Shown: one piece after another, positions 26,306 to 35,152 of the stretch
Layout: each line of letters opens with the position of its first letter
Position numbering within the stretch: the stretch's first letter is position 1
Assembly (NCBI GenBank): GCA_036946405.1
Contig: JAQIJC010000001.1
Span: forward strand, 1,371,001 to 1,435,000
Direction of reading: 5' to 3'
Origin: Sphingomonas phyllosphaerae
GTDB taxonomy: Bacteria; Pseudomonadota; Alphaproteobacteria; Sphingomonadales; Sphingomonadaceae
DNA length: 64,000 nucleotides
Notes under the pieces: model-generated
What the model was told of the DNA's origin: nothing
The model's database searches: none
The model's input: only the letters and a program-made list of their open reading frames with translations
Program-made: the position numbers and the translations under genes

Positions 26306-26551
26306 ATGAAGACCATCGCCACCGCCGTCATCGCCAGCCTCTTCGCCGTCGCTCCGGCCCATGCCGCGCCCAAGCCGGTGCCGACGACCGAGCCCGCGAC
26401 TGCTGCGAACGATCAGTCTGTGCCGGTTCGCAACGCCAGCACCCGTTATTGCTACAAGACCGAACAGACCGGCTCGCGGCTGACCTCGCGCGTGTGCAAG
26501 ACCCGCGACGAGTGGAAGCAGGTGGGCGTCATCGTTCCCGAGAAGCTGTGA
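26306..26551 (+). CDS. Small exported protein of unknown function
   Basis: An 81-aa protein with a clear signal peptide (MKTIATAVIASLFAVAPAHA, cut after AHA) and a short mature region with two cysteines (RYCYKTE and RVCKTRDEW). The motif R-x-C-Y-K-T-E ... R-V-C-K-T-R-D-E-W is seen in many small sphingomonad exported proteins. AGGGAG precedes ATG 26306. The function is unknown. Confidence 0.8.
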   Translation: MKTIATAVIASLFAVAPAHAAPKPVPTTEPATAANDQSVPVRNASTRYCYKTEQTGSRLTSRVCKTRDEWKQVGVIVPEKL

Positions 26552-26561
26552 TCGCCGGTCA

Positions 26562-26597
26562 GCGGCGGGTTACCGGCAGCGGCCGGCGACCCGCCGC
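26562..26597. terminator. Bidirectional hairpin between convergent genes
   Basis: GCGGCGGGT (26562-26570) pairs with ACCCGCCGC (26589-26597), with further pairing inside. It lies between the small exported protein gene and the convergent GNAT-like gene; there is no U tract. Confidence 0.5.
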
Positions 26598-26603
26598 AGC
26601 GGA

Positions 26604-27755
26604 TCAGAACGTCCGTTCGTAGACCTGATAGACCTTGTTGACGCGGCTATCGATCGCGGTCGCGATCGAGTTCATGCCCTGATTGTCGTCGAGCACCCAG
26701 CCGATCTCGCCGCGCGTCGCGCCGTAACGCGCCACCGACGCCTTGCGGATCGCCTCGATCATCATGAACGCCAATTGCCCGGCAAGCCGCGAGCTTTGCA
26801 GTTCCTTGCGGACGCCCATCAACGGCACACGCATCGTCCGCACGCGCGGCTTGCGCAGCCACCACAGCAGCTTCGCCCAGCCGAACGGGAGCAGGTTCCC
26901 GTTCAAGGGCTTGATTGCCTCATTGAGGTCGGGAAGCGTGATCATGAACGCGACCGGCTTGCCATCGAGCTCGGCGATGCGGATCAGATCGTTGAAGACG
27001 ATCGGCTTCAGCTTGACCCCCACATCCTTGATCTCGGGCGGGGTGAGCGGAATGAAGCCCCAATTGTCCGACCATGCGTCGTTGAGGATATCGAGGATGA
27101 TCGCCGCCTCCTCCTCGAACTTGCGCTTGTCGACCTCGCGCACGACGATGCTCTTGTTCGCATCGCCCGATCGGATGATCCGCTTCACCAGCGGCGGGAA
27201 TTCCTGCGTGATGTCCAGCTCGTAGGTGATGAGCTGCTTGACCGGTCGATAGCCGGCGCGTTCGATCCATTCGCGATATTCGGGCTTGTGGTGACCCATC
27301 ATCACGGTCGGCGACTGATGATAGCCCTGGATCAGCAAGCCAGGCTCTTCCCAGATCGACATGCTGATCGGGCCGAGCGCACGGGTCATGCCCTGTTCGC
27401 GGAGCCATCCCTCGGCGGTAGCGAGCAATGCCGTGAAGATGCCTTCATCCTCGGCATCCATCAGCCCCCATTGCCCGCAGCCCGGCCCGAAGCCGCGCTC
27501 GGCCGGCATCTCGAGTCCGAGCGTGTCGATATGCGCGGAAATGCGTCCGACCACGCGACCGTCGCGGCGGGCGAGGAAGAGCTGCGCCTTCGCGTGGCTG
27601 AACCAGCCGTTCTTCTCCGGCGTGATGAGCCCCAGTGCCTCGCCCTTGAGCGGCGGCACCCAGTAAGGATCGTCCTTGTAGAGGCGGAACGGCAGGTCGA
27701 CGAACGCCTTGCGGTCGCTCTTGGTCAGGACGGGGGTGATCGAAAGCTCAGCCAT
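26604..27755 (-). CDS. GNAT-like protein, candidate bacterial ceramide synthase
   Basis: A soluble 383-aa protein with two GNAT-like halves, starting MAELSITPVLTKSDRKAFVDLPFRLYKDDPYWVPPL. Related proteins are usually annotated as N-acetyltransferase or hypothetical. In Caulobacter the ceramide synthase bCerS, which acylates the sphingoid base, is a protein of this general GNAT type encoded near spt. Here spt, acp and cerR lie 6-9 kb away on the same strand. I infer bCerS function from family type and context; a sequence search is required. ATG 27755 is preferred to an upstream ATG at 27800. It is divergent from the desaturase gene. Confidence 0.7.
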   Translation of the reverse strand: MAELSITPVLTKSDRKAFVDLPFRLYKDDPYWVPPLKGEALGLITPEKNGWFSHAKAQLFLARRDGRVVGRISAHIDTLGLEMPAERGFGPGCGQWGLMDAEDEGIFTALLATAEGWLREQGMTRALGPISMSIWEEPGLLIQGYHQSPTVMMGHHKPEYREWIERAGYRPVKQLITYELDITQEFPPLVKRIIRSGDANKSIVVREVDKRKFEEEAAIILDILNDAWSDNWGFIPLTPPEIKDVGVKLKPIVFNDLIRIAELDGKPVAFMITLPDLNEAIKPLNGNLLPFGWAKLLWWLRKPRVRTMRVPLMGVRKELQSSRLAGQLAFMMIEAIRKASVARYGATRGEIGWVLDDNQGMNSIATAIDSRVNKVYQVYERTF

Positions 27756-27862
27756 GTTGCTGGCGTGTAAACGGGTCACTCGATCATAGCGAGTGAACAA
27801 TTATCCAGAATGGCGAGGGCCACGTCCTGTTCCGGTCATGCTGTCGCCACTATGTTCGGACA

Positions 27863-28954
27863 ATGGATATGCCCATGAATACCATCACTCTCGATCGCGC
27901 GACTGCGGCGGCGCGCGCGCCGCGCCCGACGATCGCCGACGACAAGGCGATGCTTAAGGCCGCAGCGGAACTGACGCGCGACCTGCTGAAGCCACGGCCG
28001 GGCATTTACTGGACCGATCTGATCGCCTCGTCGGTGGTCGGCTATGGCGCGCTGGCGGTGGCGATCATCTCGACCTCGACTGTGCTGGCGATCGTCGCCG
28101 GCGTGGTGGCGGTGCTCGCGCTGTATCGCGGGATGAGCATGATCCACGAGCTGACGCATGTGAAGCATGCCGCGTTGCCGGGCTTTCGTGCCGGGTGGAA
28201 CGCGCTGATCGGCGTGCCGATGATGATCCCGTCGTTCATGTACGAGGGCGTGCACAATCTGCACCATGCCAAGACGCGCTATGGCACGTCGGAGGATCCC
28301 GAGTACTTGCCGCTCGCGCTGATGAAGCCGTGGACCTTGCCGGTGTTCATCCTCGTCTCGGCGCTGGCGCCGGTCGGATTGCTGATCCGCTTCGGCGTGC
28401 TGGCACCGCTGTCGGCGCTGTCGCCCAAGCTGCGGACGGCGGTGGTGTCGCGCTATTCGGCGCTGTCGATCAACCCGCAATTCCGTCGCCGGATGCCGCA
28501 GGGCGAGGAGAAGGCGCGGTGGGACCGGCTGGAGGCCGCGACGGCGATCTGGGCGCTCGCGCTGATCGTGACGGCTGCCACCGGCGTGCTGCCGTTGGAG
28601 GCGTTTCTGATCTTCCTCGCGGTCGGGTCGGGCGTGGCGCTCATCAACCAGGTGCGGACGCTCGTCGCACATCTGTGGGAGAACGAAGGCGAGGTGATGA
28701 CCGTCACCGCGCAATATCTCGACTCGGTCAACGTGCCGCCACCGGCTCTGCTGCCGGTGCTGTGGGCGCCGATCGGGCTACGCTATCATGCGCTGCACCA
28801 CCTGCTGCCGGGCGTGCCGTATCATGCTCTGGGCGAAGCGCATCAGCGGCTGGCGGGTGTGCTCGAGCCAGACTCGCCTTATTACAAGGCGAATTATCGC
28901 GGGCTGCCGGGGCTGGTCGGCAAGCTGACGATGGCGACGATCCGGGGGCGGTGA
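27863..28954 (+). CDS. Membrane fatty-acid desaturase/hydroxylase
   Basis: A 363-aa di-iron membrane oxygenase with four or more hydrophobic helices. The three His boxes are present: HELTH (about residues 96-100), HNLHH (about 131-135) and HALHH (about 310-314). The family introduces double bonds or hydroxyl groups into acyl chains. Given the sphingolipid genes on both sides, the substrate may be a ceramide chain (sphingomonad ceramides carry 2-hydroxymyristate and unsaturated or cyclopropane bases), but this is inference. It is divergent from the GNAT-like gene with a 107-bp shared promoter region. ATGs at 27869 and 27875 are alternative starts. Confidence 0.88.
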   Translation: MDMPMNTITLDRATAAARAPRPTIADDKAMLKAAAELTRDLLKPRPGIYWTDLIASSVVGYGALAVAIISTSTVLAIVAGVVAVLALYRGMSMIHELTHVKHAALPGFRAGWNALIGVPMMIPSFMYEGVHNLHHAKTRYGTSEDPEYLPLALMKPWTLPVFILVSALAPVGLLIRFGVLAPLSALSPKLRTAVVSRYSALSINPQFRRRMPQGEEKARWDRLEAATAIWALALIVTAATGVLPLEAFLIFLAVGSGVALINQVRTLVAHLWENEGEVMTVTAQYLDSVNVPPPALLPVLWAPIGLRYHALHHLLPGVPYHALGEAHQRLAGVLEPDSPYYKANYRGLPGLVGKLTMATIRGR

Positions 28955-28982
28955 GGGGCCTGTCCCGGGCTTGAGCCGATTA

Positions 28983-29144
28983 GAGTTTGATCCATCCGGC
29001 TTGACTTGTCTGCCATCGTCACCCCGGCGAACGCCGGGGCCCCGTTGGGAAGGCCAACGAAACGAGGCGCGACCTCCATCACCAGCGTCCTCAACTGGCC
29101 CGGCTTTCGCCGGGGTAACGCTTCAGCTTGGATGGATCGAACTC
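28983..29144. repeat. MITE/REPIN-like element 1
   Basis: Terminal inverted repeats of about 20 bp (17 of 20 matching) with core GATCCATCC flank two internal GC hairpins, CCCCGGC-gaac-GCCGGGG and CCCGGC-tttc-GCCGGGG. No ORF. It stands head to tail with element 2 in the 546-bp gene-free stretch after the desaturase gene. Confidence 0.6.
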
Positions 29145-29145
29145 C

Positions 29146-29310
29146 AGAGCATAATCCATCAAAGCTGAAGCGAGCCACCACCCGTCATGCCGGACTCATT
29201 CCGGCATCCACCTTCCCGCCAGCACACGGCCGGTTGCTCTTGCGGAACGGTAGACCCCGGAACCAGTCCGGGGTGACGGCAGGAGATGGTTCAGGTGGGA
29301 TGGCTCACCC
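29146..29310. repeat. MITE/REPIN-like element 2, about 165 bp
   Basis: It aligns without gaps to 42126-42290, with about 142 of 165 positions identical by eye. Two internal palindromes are conserved (ATGCCGGA-ctcat-TCCGGCAT and ACCCCGGA-accag-TCCGGGGT). The ends carry degenerate inverted TGATCCA-type repeats. It has no coding capacity. Confidence 0.7.
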
Positions 29311-29365
29311 TAATTCCGTCAGGACGAAGCGCGAGCCGAAGTGAGGCCGCCGTAAAGTCTTGTTC

Positions 29366-29458
29366 GTCATTCCCGCGCAGGCGGGGATCCAGAACCTCTG
29401 ACGTCTCGACCCTCGCGAAGACCTGCGCGTCTGGATCCCCGCCTGCGCGGGGATGACG
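29366..29458. repeat. 93-bp inverted-repeat element, copy 1
   Basis: Its ends GTCATTCCCGCGCAGGCGGG and CCCGCCTGCGCGGGGATGAC are complementary apart from a single position, making a long hairpin. A second copy of the same length and order is at 39838-39930. It probably folds as a hairpin and may end transcription on both sides. Confidence 0.7.
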
Positions 29459-29500
29459 GAAGGATTATCGCGGAGATGACGGAAGGAACGGAGGTCGTCC

Positions 29501-30595
29501 TTATTCCTCCGTGCGCAGCAGCACAGCTTCTCCGATCAGCAGGAACAGCAGGAACGGCGCCCAGGCGGCGAGGAATGGCGGGTAGGCGCCAAGGTTGCCC
29601 ATCGCCAGCGCGAAGCTGTCGGCGACGAAATAGGCGAAGCCCAGCGCCATCCCGATCACCGCGCGGACGAAGAGCGCGCCCGAGCGCGCGATCCCGAACG
29701 CCGCGACCGCGCCGAGCAGCGGCATCAGCACCGACGACAACGGCCCCGACAATTTGTGCCACAACACGCCCTCCAGCGCCTTGGTCGGACGGCCGGCTTC
29801 CTCCAGATCACCGATCGCCTCGCGCAGGCCGGCGAACGACAAGGCGTCGCCGTCGACATTGGCGAGCGTGAACTGATCCGGGGTGACACCGCGTCCGACA
29901 ACCGTCGCGCCGAGCCGCGTCACCTTGCCCGAGGCGACATCGAAGCGGCGCGTCGGCCAGATCCGCCAGCCATCGCCGTCGCGCACGCCGCGCGGCGCGT
30001 TGATGAGCCCGCGCAAGCCCCCGTCAGGGTTGCGCTCGTAAACCGTCACGCCGCCGAGCTGCGCGCCGGCACCGCGACCGCCGATCGCGTCGGCCTGGAT
30101 CAGATCGTCGCCCGCGCGCACCCAGACGTTGCTGCGATTGCCGCGATCGATCGGCATCGTGCCGTAATTGACCTTTTGCCATGCGCTCAGCTCGGCAGTC
30201 GCGCGGCTGACGATACGGTCGTTGAACGCGAAGGTGACGAGCGCGATGCCGACGCTGGCGATCACCAGCGGCGCGAGCACCTGATGCGCCGACAGACCGG
30301 CGGCCTTGAGCGCGACCACCTCGCTGTTGGCGTTCATGGTGATGAGCGTCAGGATCGTGCCGAGCAGCACCGAGAAGGGCAGGAAGGTCGAGATCAGCTG
30401 CGGCGCGCGCAGCGACACGTAGCGCCAGACCTCCGCGTCGCCGTTGCCGGTGGTGGCGAGGATCCGCCCGCTCTCGCTGAGCAGGTCGAGCGTCTGGAGC
30501 ACCAGCACCAGCCCGAACAGGATGCCGAAGGTGCGCGTCAGGAACAGCCGCGCCATATAGATCGCGACGGTGCGCGACGGAAACAGCGCGCTCAT
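29501..30595 (-). CDS. lptG: LptG-type permease (YjgP/YjgQ family)
   Basis: A 364-aa inner-membrane protein with three helices at each end and a central periplasmic beta-jellyroll domain (about residues 110-270), the LptF/LptG layout. In Gram-negative bacteria LptB2FG lifts LPS from the inner membrane. Sphingomonads carry glycosphingolipids in place of LPS, so a sphingolipid cargo is conceivable here. ATG 30595 overlaps the lptF stop (ATGA). The F versus G assignment is by gene order. It is the last gene of a leftward run that starts at proB. Confidence 0.85.
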   Translation of the reverse strand: MSALFPSRTVAIYMARLFLTRTFGILFGLVLVLQTLDLLSESGRILATTGNGDAEVWRYVSLRAPQLISTFLPFSVLLGTILTLITMNANSEVVALKAAGLSAHQVLAPLVIASVGIALVTFAFNDRIVSRATAELSAWQKVNYGTMPIDRGNRSNVWVRAGDDLIQADAIGGRGAGAQLGGVTVYERNPDGGLRGLINAPRGVRDGDGWRIWPTRRFDVASGKVTRLGATVVGRGVTPDQFTLANVDGDALSFAGLREAIGDLEEAGRPTKALEGVLWHKLSGPLSSVLMPLLGAVAAFGIARSGALFVRAVIGMALGFAYFVADSFALAMGNLGAYPPFLAAWAPFLLFLLIGEAVLLRTEE

Positions 30596-31791
30596 GCGCG
30601 GGCCTCCTTGCGGCGGCGACCGGGCAGGTAGCGCGCCACCATCGCCCATGCCTTGCCGAAGAAGCGCTCCAGCGCGCCGATCGGCTGTCCGCCGGGAACG
30701 TTGGCGATCGTATGATACATCCAAAGGATCAGGGCGGCGAAGATCACGAACGGGACCCACAAGGCGATCGCCGGGTCGACCGAGCCGCGTTCGCCCAGCG
30801 ACGCGGCATATTGGTTGATCTTGTGATAGGTGACGACCATCACGATCGAGAGGAACACGCCGAGCGCCGACGTCGAGCGTTTCGGCGGCACGCCCAGCGC
30901 GACCGCGAGCAGCGGCAACAGGAACATCGACGCGACCTCTACCAGCCGGAAGTGGAATTCGGCGCGGCTGCCATCGCGTTGCTCCTCGCTGCGCGTCGAG
31001 GCGTGGCCGAGCCTGGCGAGTTCGGGCAGCGTATATTCGAGGTTCTTGCCGCCGCGCGTGCGGAAGCTTTCGAAGCGCGGCAGGTTGATCGGCAGATCGT
31101 GCGCGGTGAAGGTCAAGGTCCGCGGGGTGGTGAAATCGGGGCGATTGTGGATCAGCGTGCCGTTGGTCAGGCGGAAGATGATGACGTTGGGGTCGTCGGT
31201 CGCGAGAAACTGGCCGGTCGCGGCGGTGACGCCGACCCAGTCGCCCTTGGGCGATTCGGCGTGGACGAAGATGCCCGAGAGCTTGCGGCCGCGATCCTGG
31301 CTTCGCTCGATGCGGAGCGTCATGCGGTCGCCAAGGTGCGTGAACTCGCCGACCTTGATCGACGCGCCGAGCGCGCCGGTGCGCAGTTCGAAGCGCAGCT
31401 GTTCGTAAGCGTAGCGCGCCTGTGGCTGGATATAGCCGACGATCGCGATGTTGAGCGCCGCCAGCACGATCGCGTAATAATAAGGGACGCGCAGCAGCCG
31501 GCCGTAGCTCATCCCGACGGCGCGCATCACGTCCAGCTCGCTCGAGGTGGCGATGCGGCGGAAGGCGAGCAACACGCCGAGCATCAGCCCGATCGGAATG
31601 CCGAGGCCGAGATACTCCGGCAGCAAATTGGCGAGCATCTTCCACACGACGCTGACCGGTCCGCCCTGCGTCGCGACGAAGTCGAACAGGCGGCGAATCC
31701 GGTCGAGGATCAGCAGCATCGCCGAGATCAGCAACGTCGAGAACAACGGCAGCGCGATCAGCCGGGCCATGTAGCGGTCGATCGAGGTCAT
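30592..31791 (-). CDS. lptF: LptF-type permease (YjgP/YjgQ family)
   Basis: A 399-aa partner of the downstream permease: N-terminal helices with SIDRYMARLIALPLFSTLL, a periplasmic jellyroll domain and three C-terminal helices. The segment AFRRIATSSELDVMRAVGMS is the conserved cytosolic coupling region that contacts the LptB ATPase; no ATPase gene is in the window. It is translationally coupled to lptG, and 87 bp separate it from the hybrid kinase gene upstream. Confidence 0.85.
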   Translation of the reverse strand: MTSIDRYMARLIALPLFSTLLISAMLLILDRIRRLFDFVATQGGPVSVVWKMLANLLPEYLGLGIPIGLMLGVLLAFRRIATSSELDVMRAVGMSYGRLLRVPYYYAIVLAALNIAIVGYIQPQARYAYEQLRFELRTGALGASIKVGEFTHLGDRMTLRIERSQDRGRKLSGIFVHAESPKGDWVGVTAATGQFLATDDPNVIIFRLTNGTLIHNRPDFTTPRTLTFTAHDLPINLPRFESFRTRGGKNLEYTLPELARLGHASTRSEEQRDGSRAEFHFRLVEVASMFLLPLLAVALGVPPKRSTSALGVFLSIVMVVTYHKINQYAASLGERGSVDPAIALWVPFVIFAALILWMYHTIANVPGGQPIGALERFFGKAWAMVARYLPGRRRKEARA

Positions 31792-31878
31792 GGGCGGGAC
31801 GGCGCTGCCTTTGTTGCGAGGACGACGGGACGACCGGCTATAGGATGGGTCGGCGGGCGCGTCAGCAGTCGATTTGGG

Positions 31879-33831
31879 TCATTCGGCGGCGAGCGGTGCC
31901 GGATCGCCGCCGCGCGCCACGGCGGCGGTGACCGCGCGGTCGAGCGCGGCGAGCGTGAACGGCTTGCGGAGCACCGGACGATCGCCGAGCGCGACGCCGC
32001 CGCTCGCCCCGCCCGCGAAGCCGGTGACGAACAGCACGGGAACGTGCGCGAAGGCGAGCGGCAGCGTCGCGATCATCTCCGGGCCGGTGAGCGACGGCAT
32101 CAGCACGTCGGACAGGATCAGGTCGACGTGGGTCATCTCGTCAAGCACCGCACCGACCTGCGTCGCATCGTCGCAGGCGACGGGGTGGTGGCCGAGGTCC
32201 GCCAGCGCCTCCATCGTCGCGGAGAGGACGCGCGGGTCGTCCTCGACCACAAGGATCGCATGGCCGTTGCCGTCGGCCGGCGCGGCAGGGTGCGGCGCGA
32301 CGAGCGGTGCGGGGGCGGCGACGGGGCGGGTGGCTTGCTCGCCACGCAGGTCGCGCGGGAGCAGCAGGGTGACGGTGGTGCCCGCGCCGACCTGCGATAC
32401 GATCGTCACCTCGCCGCCGATCTGACGCGCGAAGGAGAAGGTCTGGCTGAGCCCGAGGCCGGTGCCCTTGCCGAGCGGCTTGGTGGTGAAGAACGGCTCG
32501 AAGACGCGATCGAGCACCTCGGGCGCGATCCCGCAACCGGTGTCGGTGACGGCCAGCGCGAGGAAGTCGCCGCCCGGTCGCGCGCCATCGCCGCCCGGCA
32601 GCGTCGCGCGTGTGGCGCGGATCGTCAGCGTGCCGCGACCGTCCATCGCGTCGCGCGCATTGACCGCGAGGTTGACAAGCGTGTTCTCGAGCTGGACGCG
32701 ATCGGCGCGCGCGCACCAGCCGGCGCTGTCGTCCTCCAGCACCAGTGTCATGCCGTCGCCGAGCGAGCGGGTCAGCATGTCGCCCAGTCCGTCGAACAGC
32801 GCCGCGGCGGTGATCGGTTCGGGGTTGATCGCGGTTTCGCGTGCGAAGGCGAGCAGGCGCGCCGTCAGCGCCGCCGCGCGGTCCGCACCCTCGCGCGCGC
32901 CCTCCAGATGCCGCGCCGCCTCATCGGCGTTCGGCGGCAGATGGCGCGCGGCGAGCTCGACCCCGCTCAATACCACCGCGAGCATGTTGTTGAAGTCGTG
33001 CGCGATGCCGCCGGTCAATTGCCCGACCGCCTCCATCTTCTGCACCTGCCGCAGCCGCGCTTCCTGCGCGCGCAATTCCTCGGTGGCGCGCGAAACCGCC
33101 TCGGCGAGCTCGTCCGCACGCAGACGCTCGCTTTCGGCCTCGTCACGCGCGATCGCGCGGTCGGCGAGCGCCTCGACCATTATCCAGCCCATCGTGATCC
33201 CGCCGCCGACCAGCAACACGCCGAACACCGCCAGCACCTTGGCGATCGTCGTCGAGCGGTGCACCGAGGCGCGCGCCTGCGCGGTGCGCATCTCCAGCAG
33301 CAGGCGTTCGTCGGTGATGATCCCGTCGAGCGAGTCGTTGATGCGGGTGAGCGCATCGCTCTGCCGCGCCCGATACAGGCGCGAGAGCGCCTGATTGTTC
33401 TTGCCGTAATTGGTGCTGAGCGCGGTCAGGGCCAGCTCGTCACCGCGGGTGCGGAACGCCTCCTGCAGGATCGCGACGTGCGTCAATTGCACGTCATTGT
33501 CGTGCACCAGCTTGGCCAACCGCCCGATCGCCTGCTTCGCGCGCCGCCAGTCTTCATAGTAGATCTGGCCAAGTTGCTGATCGCCCGAGATGACGTAGCG
33601 GCCGAGCGACGCCTCGGCATGGGCGATCGTGCCCTGCACGGTGCGGGCGAGGATCATCACGTCATAGCTGTGCCGTTGCGAGGCGAGCGCACGATCGCGC
33701 TCGCCATTCACCTCGGCCAATGTGATGACGAGCAGCGCGAGCACGACCGCGCCGGCGATCGCCATCACGCTCAGCGTAATGGCGCGCCAGGCGCCGGTCA
33801 GTCGTCCGGTGATGTCGTCGCGATCAGTCAC
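31879..33831 (-). CDS. Hybrid sensor histidine kinase with CHASE3-like sensor
   Basis: A 650-aa protein: helix about 18-38, a periplasmic CHASE3-like helical sensor about 45-190, helix about 197-218, a coiled coil, HisKA with GGIAHDFNN (His278), an intact HATPase (N-box NLAVNARDAM, then DTGCGI and GKGTGLGLS), a Pro/Ala linker and a C-terminal receiver with Asp575 in LILSDVLMPS. The kinase and receiver look competent. The output partner is unknown. It sits between spt and lptF in the sphingolipid run, 47 bp after spt, so it may adjust envelope lipid synthesis; that is inference. Confidence 0.88.
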   Translation of the reverse strand: MTDRDDITGRLTGAWRAITLSVMAIAGAVVLALLVITLAEVNGERDRALASQRHSYDVMILARTVQGTIAHAEASLGRYVISGDQQLGQIYYEDWRRAKQAIGRLAKLVHDNDVQLTHVAILQEAFRTRGDELALTALSTNYGKNNQALSRLYRARQSDALTRINDSLDGIITDERLLLEMRTAQARASVHRSTTIAKVLAVFGVLLVGGGITMGWIMVEALADRAIARDEAESERLRADELAEAVSRATEELRAQEARLRQVQKMEAVGQLTGGIAHDFNNMLAVVLSGVELAARHLPPNADEAARHLEGAREGADRAAALTARLLAFARETAINPEPITAAALFDGLGDMLTRSLGDGMTLVLEDDSAGWCARADRVQLENTLVNLAVNARDAMDGRGTLTIRATRATLPGGDGARPGGDFLALAVTDTGCGIAPEVLDRVFEPFFTTKPLGKGTGLGLSQTFSFARQIGGEVTIVSQVGAGTTVTLLLPRDLRGEQATRPVAAPAPLVAPHPAAPADGNGHAILVVEDDPRVLSATMEALADLGHHPVACDDATQVGAVLDEMTHVDLILSDVLMPSLTGPEMIATLPLAFAHVPVLFVTGFAGGASGGVALGDRPVLRKPFTLAALDRAVTAAVARGGDPAPLAAE

Positions 33832-33878
33832 GTCCGCGACGTTAGGTTAACAAACGTTAAGAACGAGCAAATGCGTCA

Positions 33879-35147
33879 TCACTCGGTCGCGCCCGCAAGG
33901 CGCCCCGCCGAAGCGAACATGGTGATGACCTGGTCGATCTGTTCCGACGTATGTTCGGCGCAGATCGAGCAGCGCAGCAGGAAGGTGCCCGACGGCGTGG
34001 CGGGCGGACGCGCGACGTTGACGTAGAGCCCCGCCTCCAGCAGCGCCTGCCACATCACCACCGCCTGCGCCTGATCCTGCAGGATCACCGCGACGATCGC
34101 CGAATCGCACGTCTCGGTGCCGAGCGCGAAGCCCAGCCCCTTCAACCCGGCGTGGAGCCGGCGGGCGTTATCCCACAGCCGCGCGCGTTTGTCGTGCGCG
34201 GTCATCAGCTTGCGCACGGAGGTGGCGGCGGTCGCGACCACCGATGGCGGCAGCGAGGCGGTGAAGATGTACGGGCGGCACGAGAAGCGCAGCCCCTCGA
34301 ACTTCGGATGGTTCGAAATGCAGAAGCCGCCGACGGTGCCGACCGACTTGGAGAAGGTGCCGATCACCAGATCGACGTCCTCCCCGAGCACCAGCCCCTG
34401 CGCCTCGTAGACGCCGCGGCCATGCTCGCCGAAGAAGCCCATCGAATGCGCCTCGTCGACCAGCACCATGCAGCCGTGCTTCTTCGACACCTGCACCATC
34501 TCGCGCAGCGGGGCGATGTCGCCGAGCATCGAATAGACGCCCTCCAGCACCACCAGCTTGCCCGGCTCCCTGGGCAGGCGGCCGAGCCGCTTGTCGAGGT
34601 CCTCGACCGAATTGTGGCGGAAGCGGACGATCTCGGCATCGCCCATCTTGCAGCCGTCGTAGATCGAGGCGTGGCTGTCGGCGTCGAGGATGACGTATTC
34701 CCCGCGGCCCGCCATCGTCGAGATCGTGCCGAGATTGGCCTGATAGCCGGTCGAGAAGACGATCGCGCCGCTCGCGCCGTAAAATTCCTTGAGCGCGTCC
34801 TCCGCCTCGACGTGGTCGCGGAAGGTGCCGTTGAGCATCCGGCTGCCGTTGGTGCCGCTGCCGAACTGTTCGAGCGCGCGGGTGCCCGCGGCGATCACGT
34901 CGGGGTCGAACGTCATGCCCATGTAATTGTAGGTGCCGAGCAGGATCGTCTCCTTGCCGCGGATCACCGCGGTGGTCGGCGAGGTGACCTGCTCCATGAC
35001 GATCCCGAACGGATCGCGCACGCCCGAGCCCATCAGCGCCGCGCGTTCGGCGAGCAGCGGATCGAACTTCGCGAACAGGTCGCGCGCCGGCGGCGCGGCG
35101 ACGGGTTCGGCGGGCAGCTTCTCGCTCTGCAGGCCGGTCTCGGTCAT
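33879..35147 (-). CDS. spt: Serine palmitoyltransferase
   Basis: SPT condenses L-serine with an acyl thioester to 3-ketosphinganine, the committed step of sphingolipid synthesis. The 422-aa PLP enzyme shows the family residues: His159 in DADSHASIYDG, Asp231 and His234 in VDEAHS, and the PLP lysine Lys267 in GTFSKSVG. The Sphingomonas enzyme is a soluble homodimer of about 420 aa, as here. The acyl carrier protein gene ends 5 bp before the start, suggesting acyl-ACP as donor. ATG 35147 gives the family N terminus. Confidence 0.96.
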   Translation of the reverse strand: MTETGLQSEKLPAEPVAAPPARDLFAKFDPLLAERAALMGSGVRDPFGIVMEQVTSPTTAVIRGKETILLGTYNYMGMTFDPDVIAAGTRALEQFGSGTNGSRMLNGTFRDHVEAEDALKEFYGASGAIVFSTGYQANLGTISTMAGRGEYVILDADSHASIYDGCKMGDAEIVRFRHNSVEDLDKRLGRLPREPGKLVVLEGVYSMLGDIAPLREMVQVSKKHGCMVLVDEAHSMGFFGEHGRGVYEAQGLVLGEDVDLVIGTFSKSVGTVGGFCISNHPKFEGLRFSCRPYIFTASLPPSVVATAATSVRKLMTAHDKRARLWDNARRLHAGLKGLGFALGTETCDSAIVAVILQDQAQAVVMWQALLEAGLYVNVARPPATPSGTFLLRCSICAEHTSEQIDQVITMFASAGRLAGATE

Positions 35148-35152
35148 GCGAC

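Noticed and set aside
30712..34026. A 1104-codon open frame on the plus strand
   Set aside because: It is antisense to lptF, the hybrid kinase and spt, with Arg/Asp/Gln-rich low-complexity translation typical of GC-rich shadow frames.
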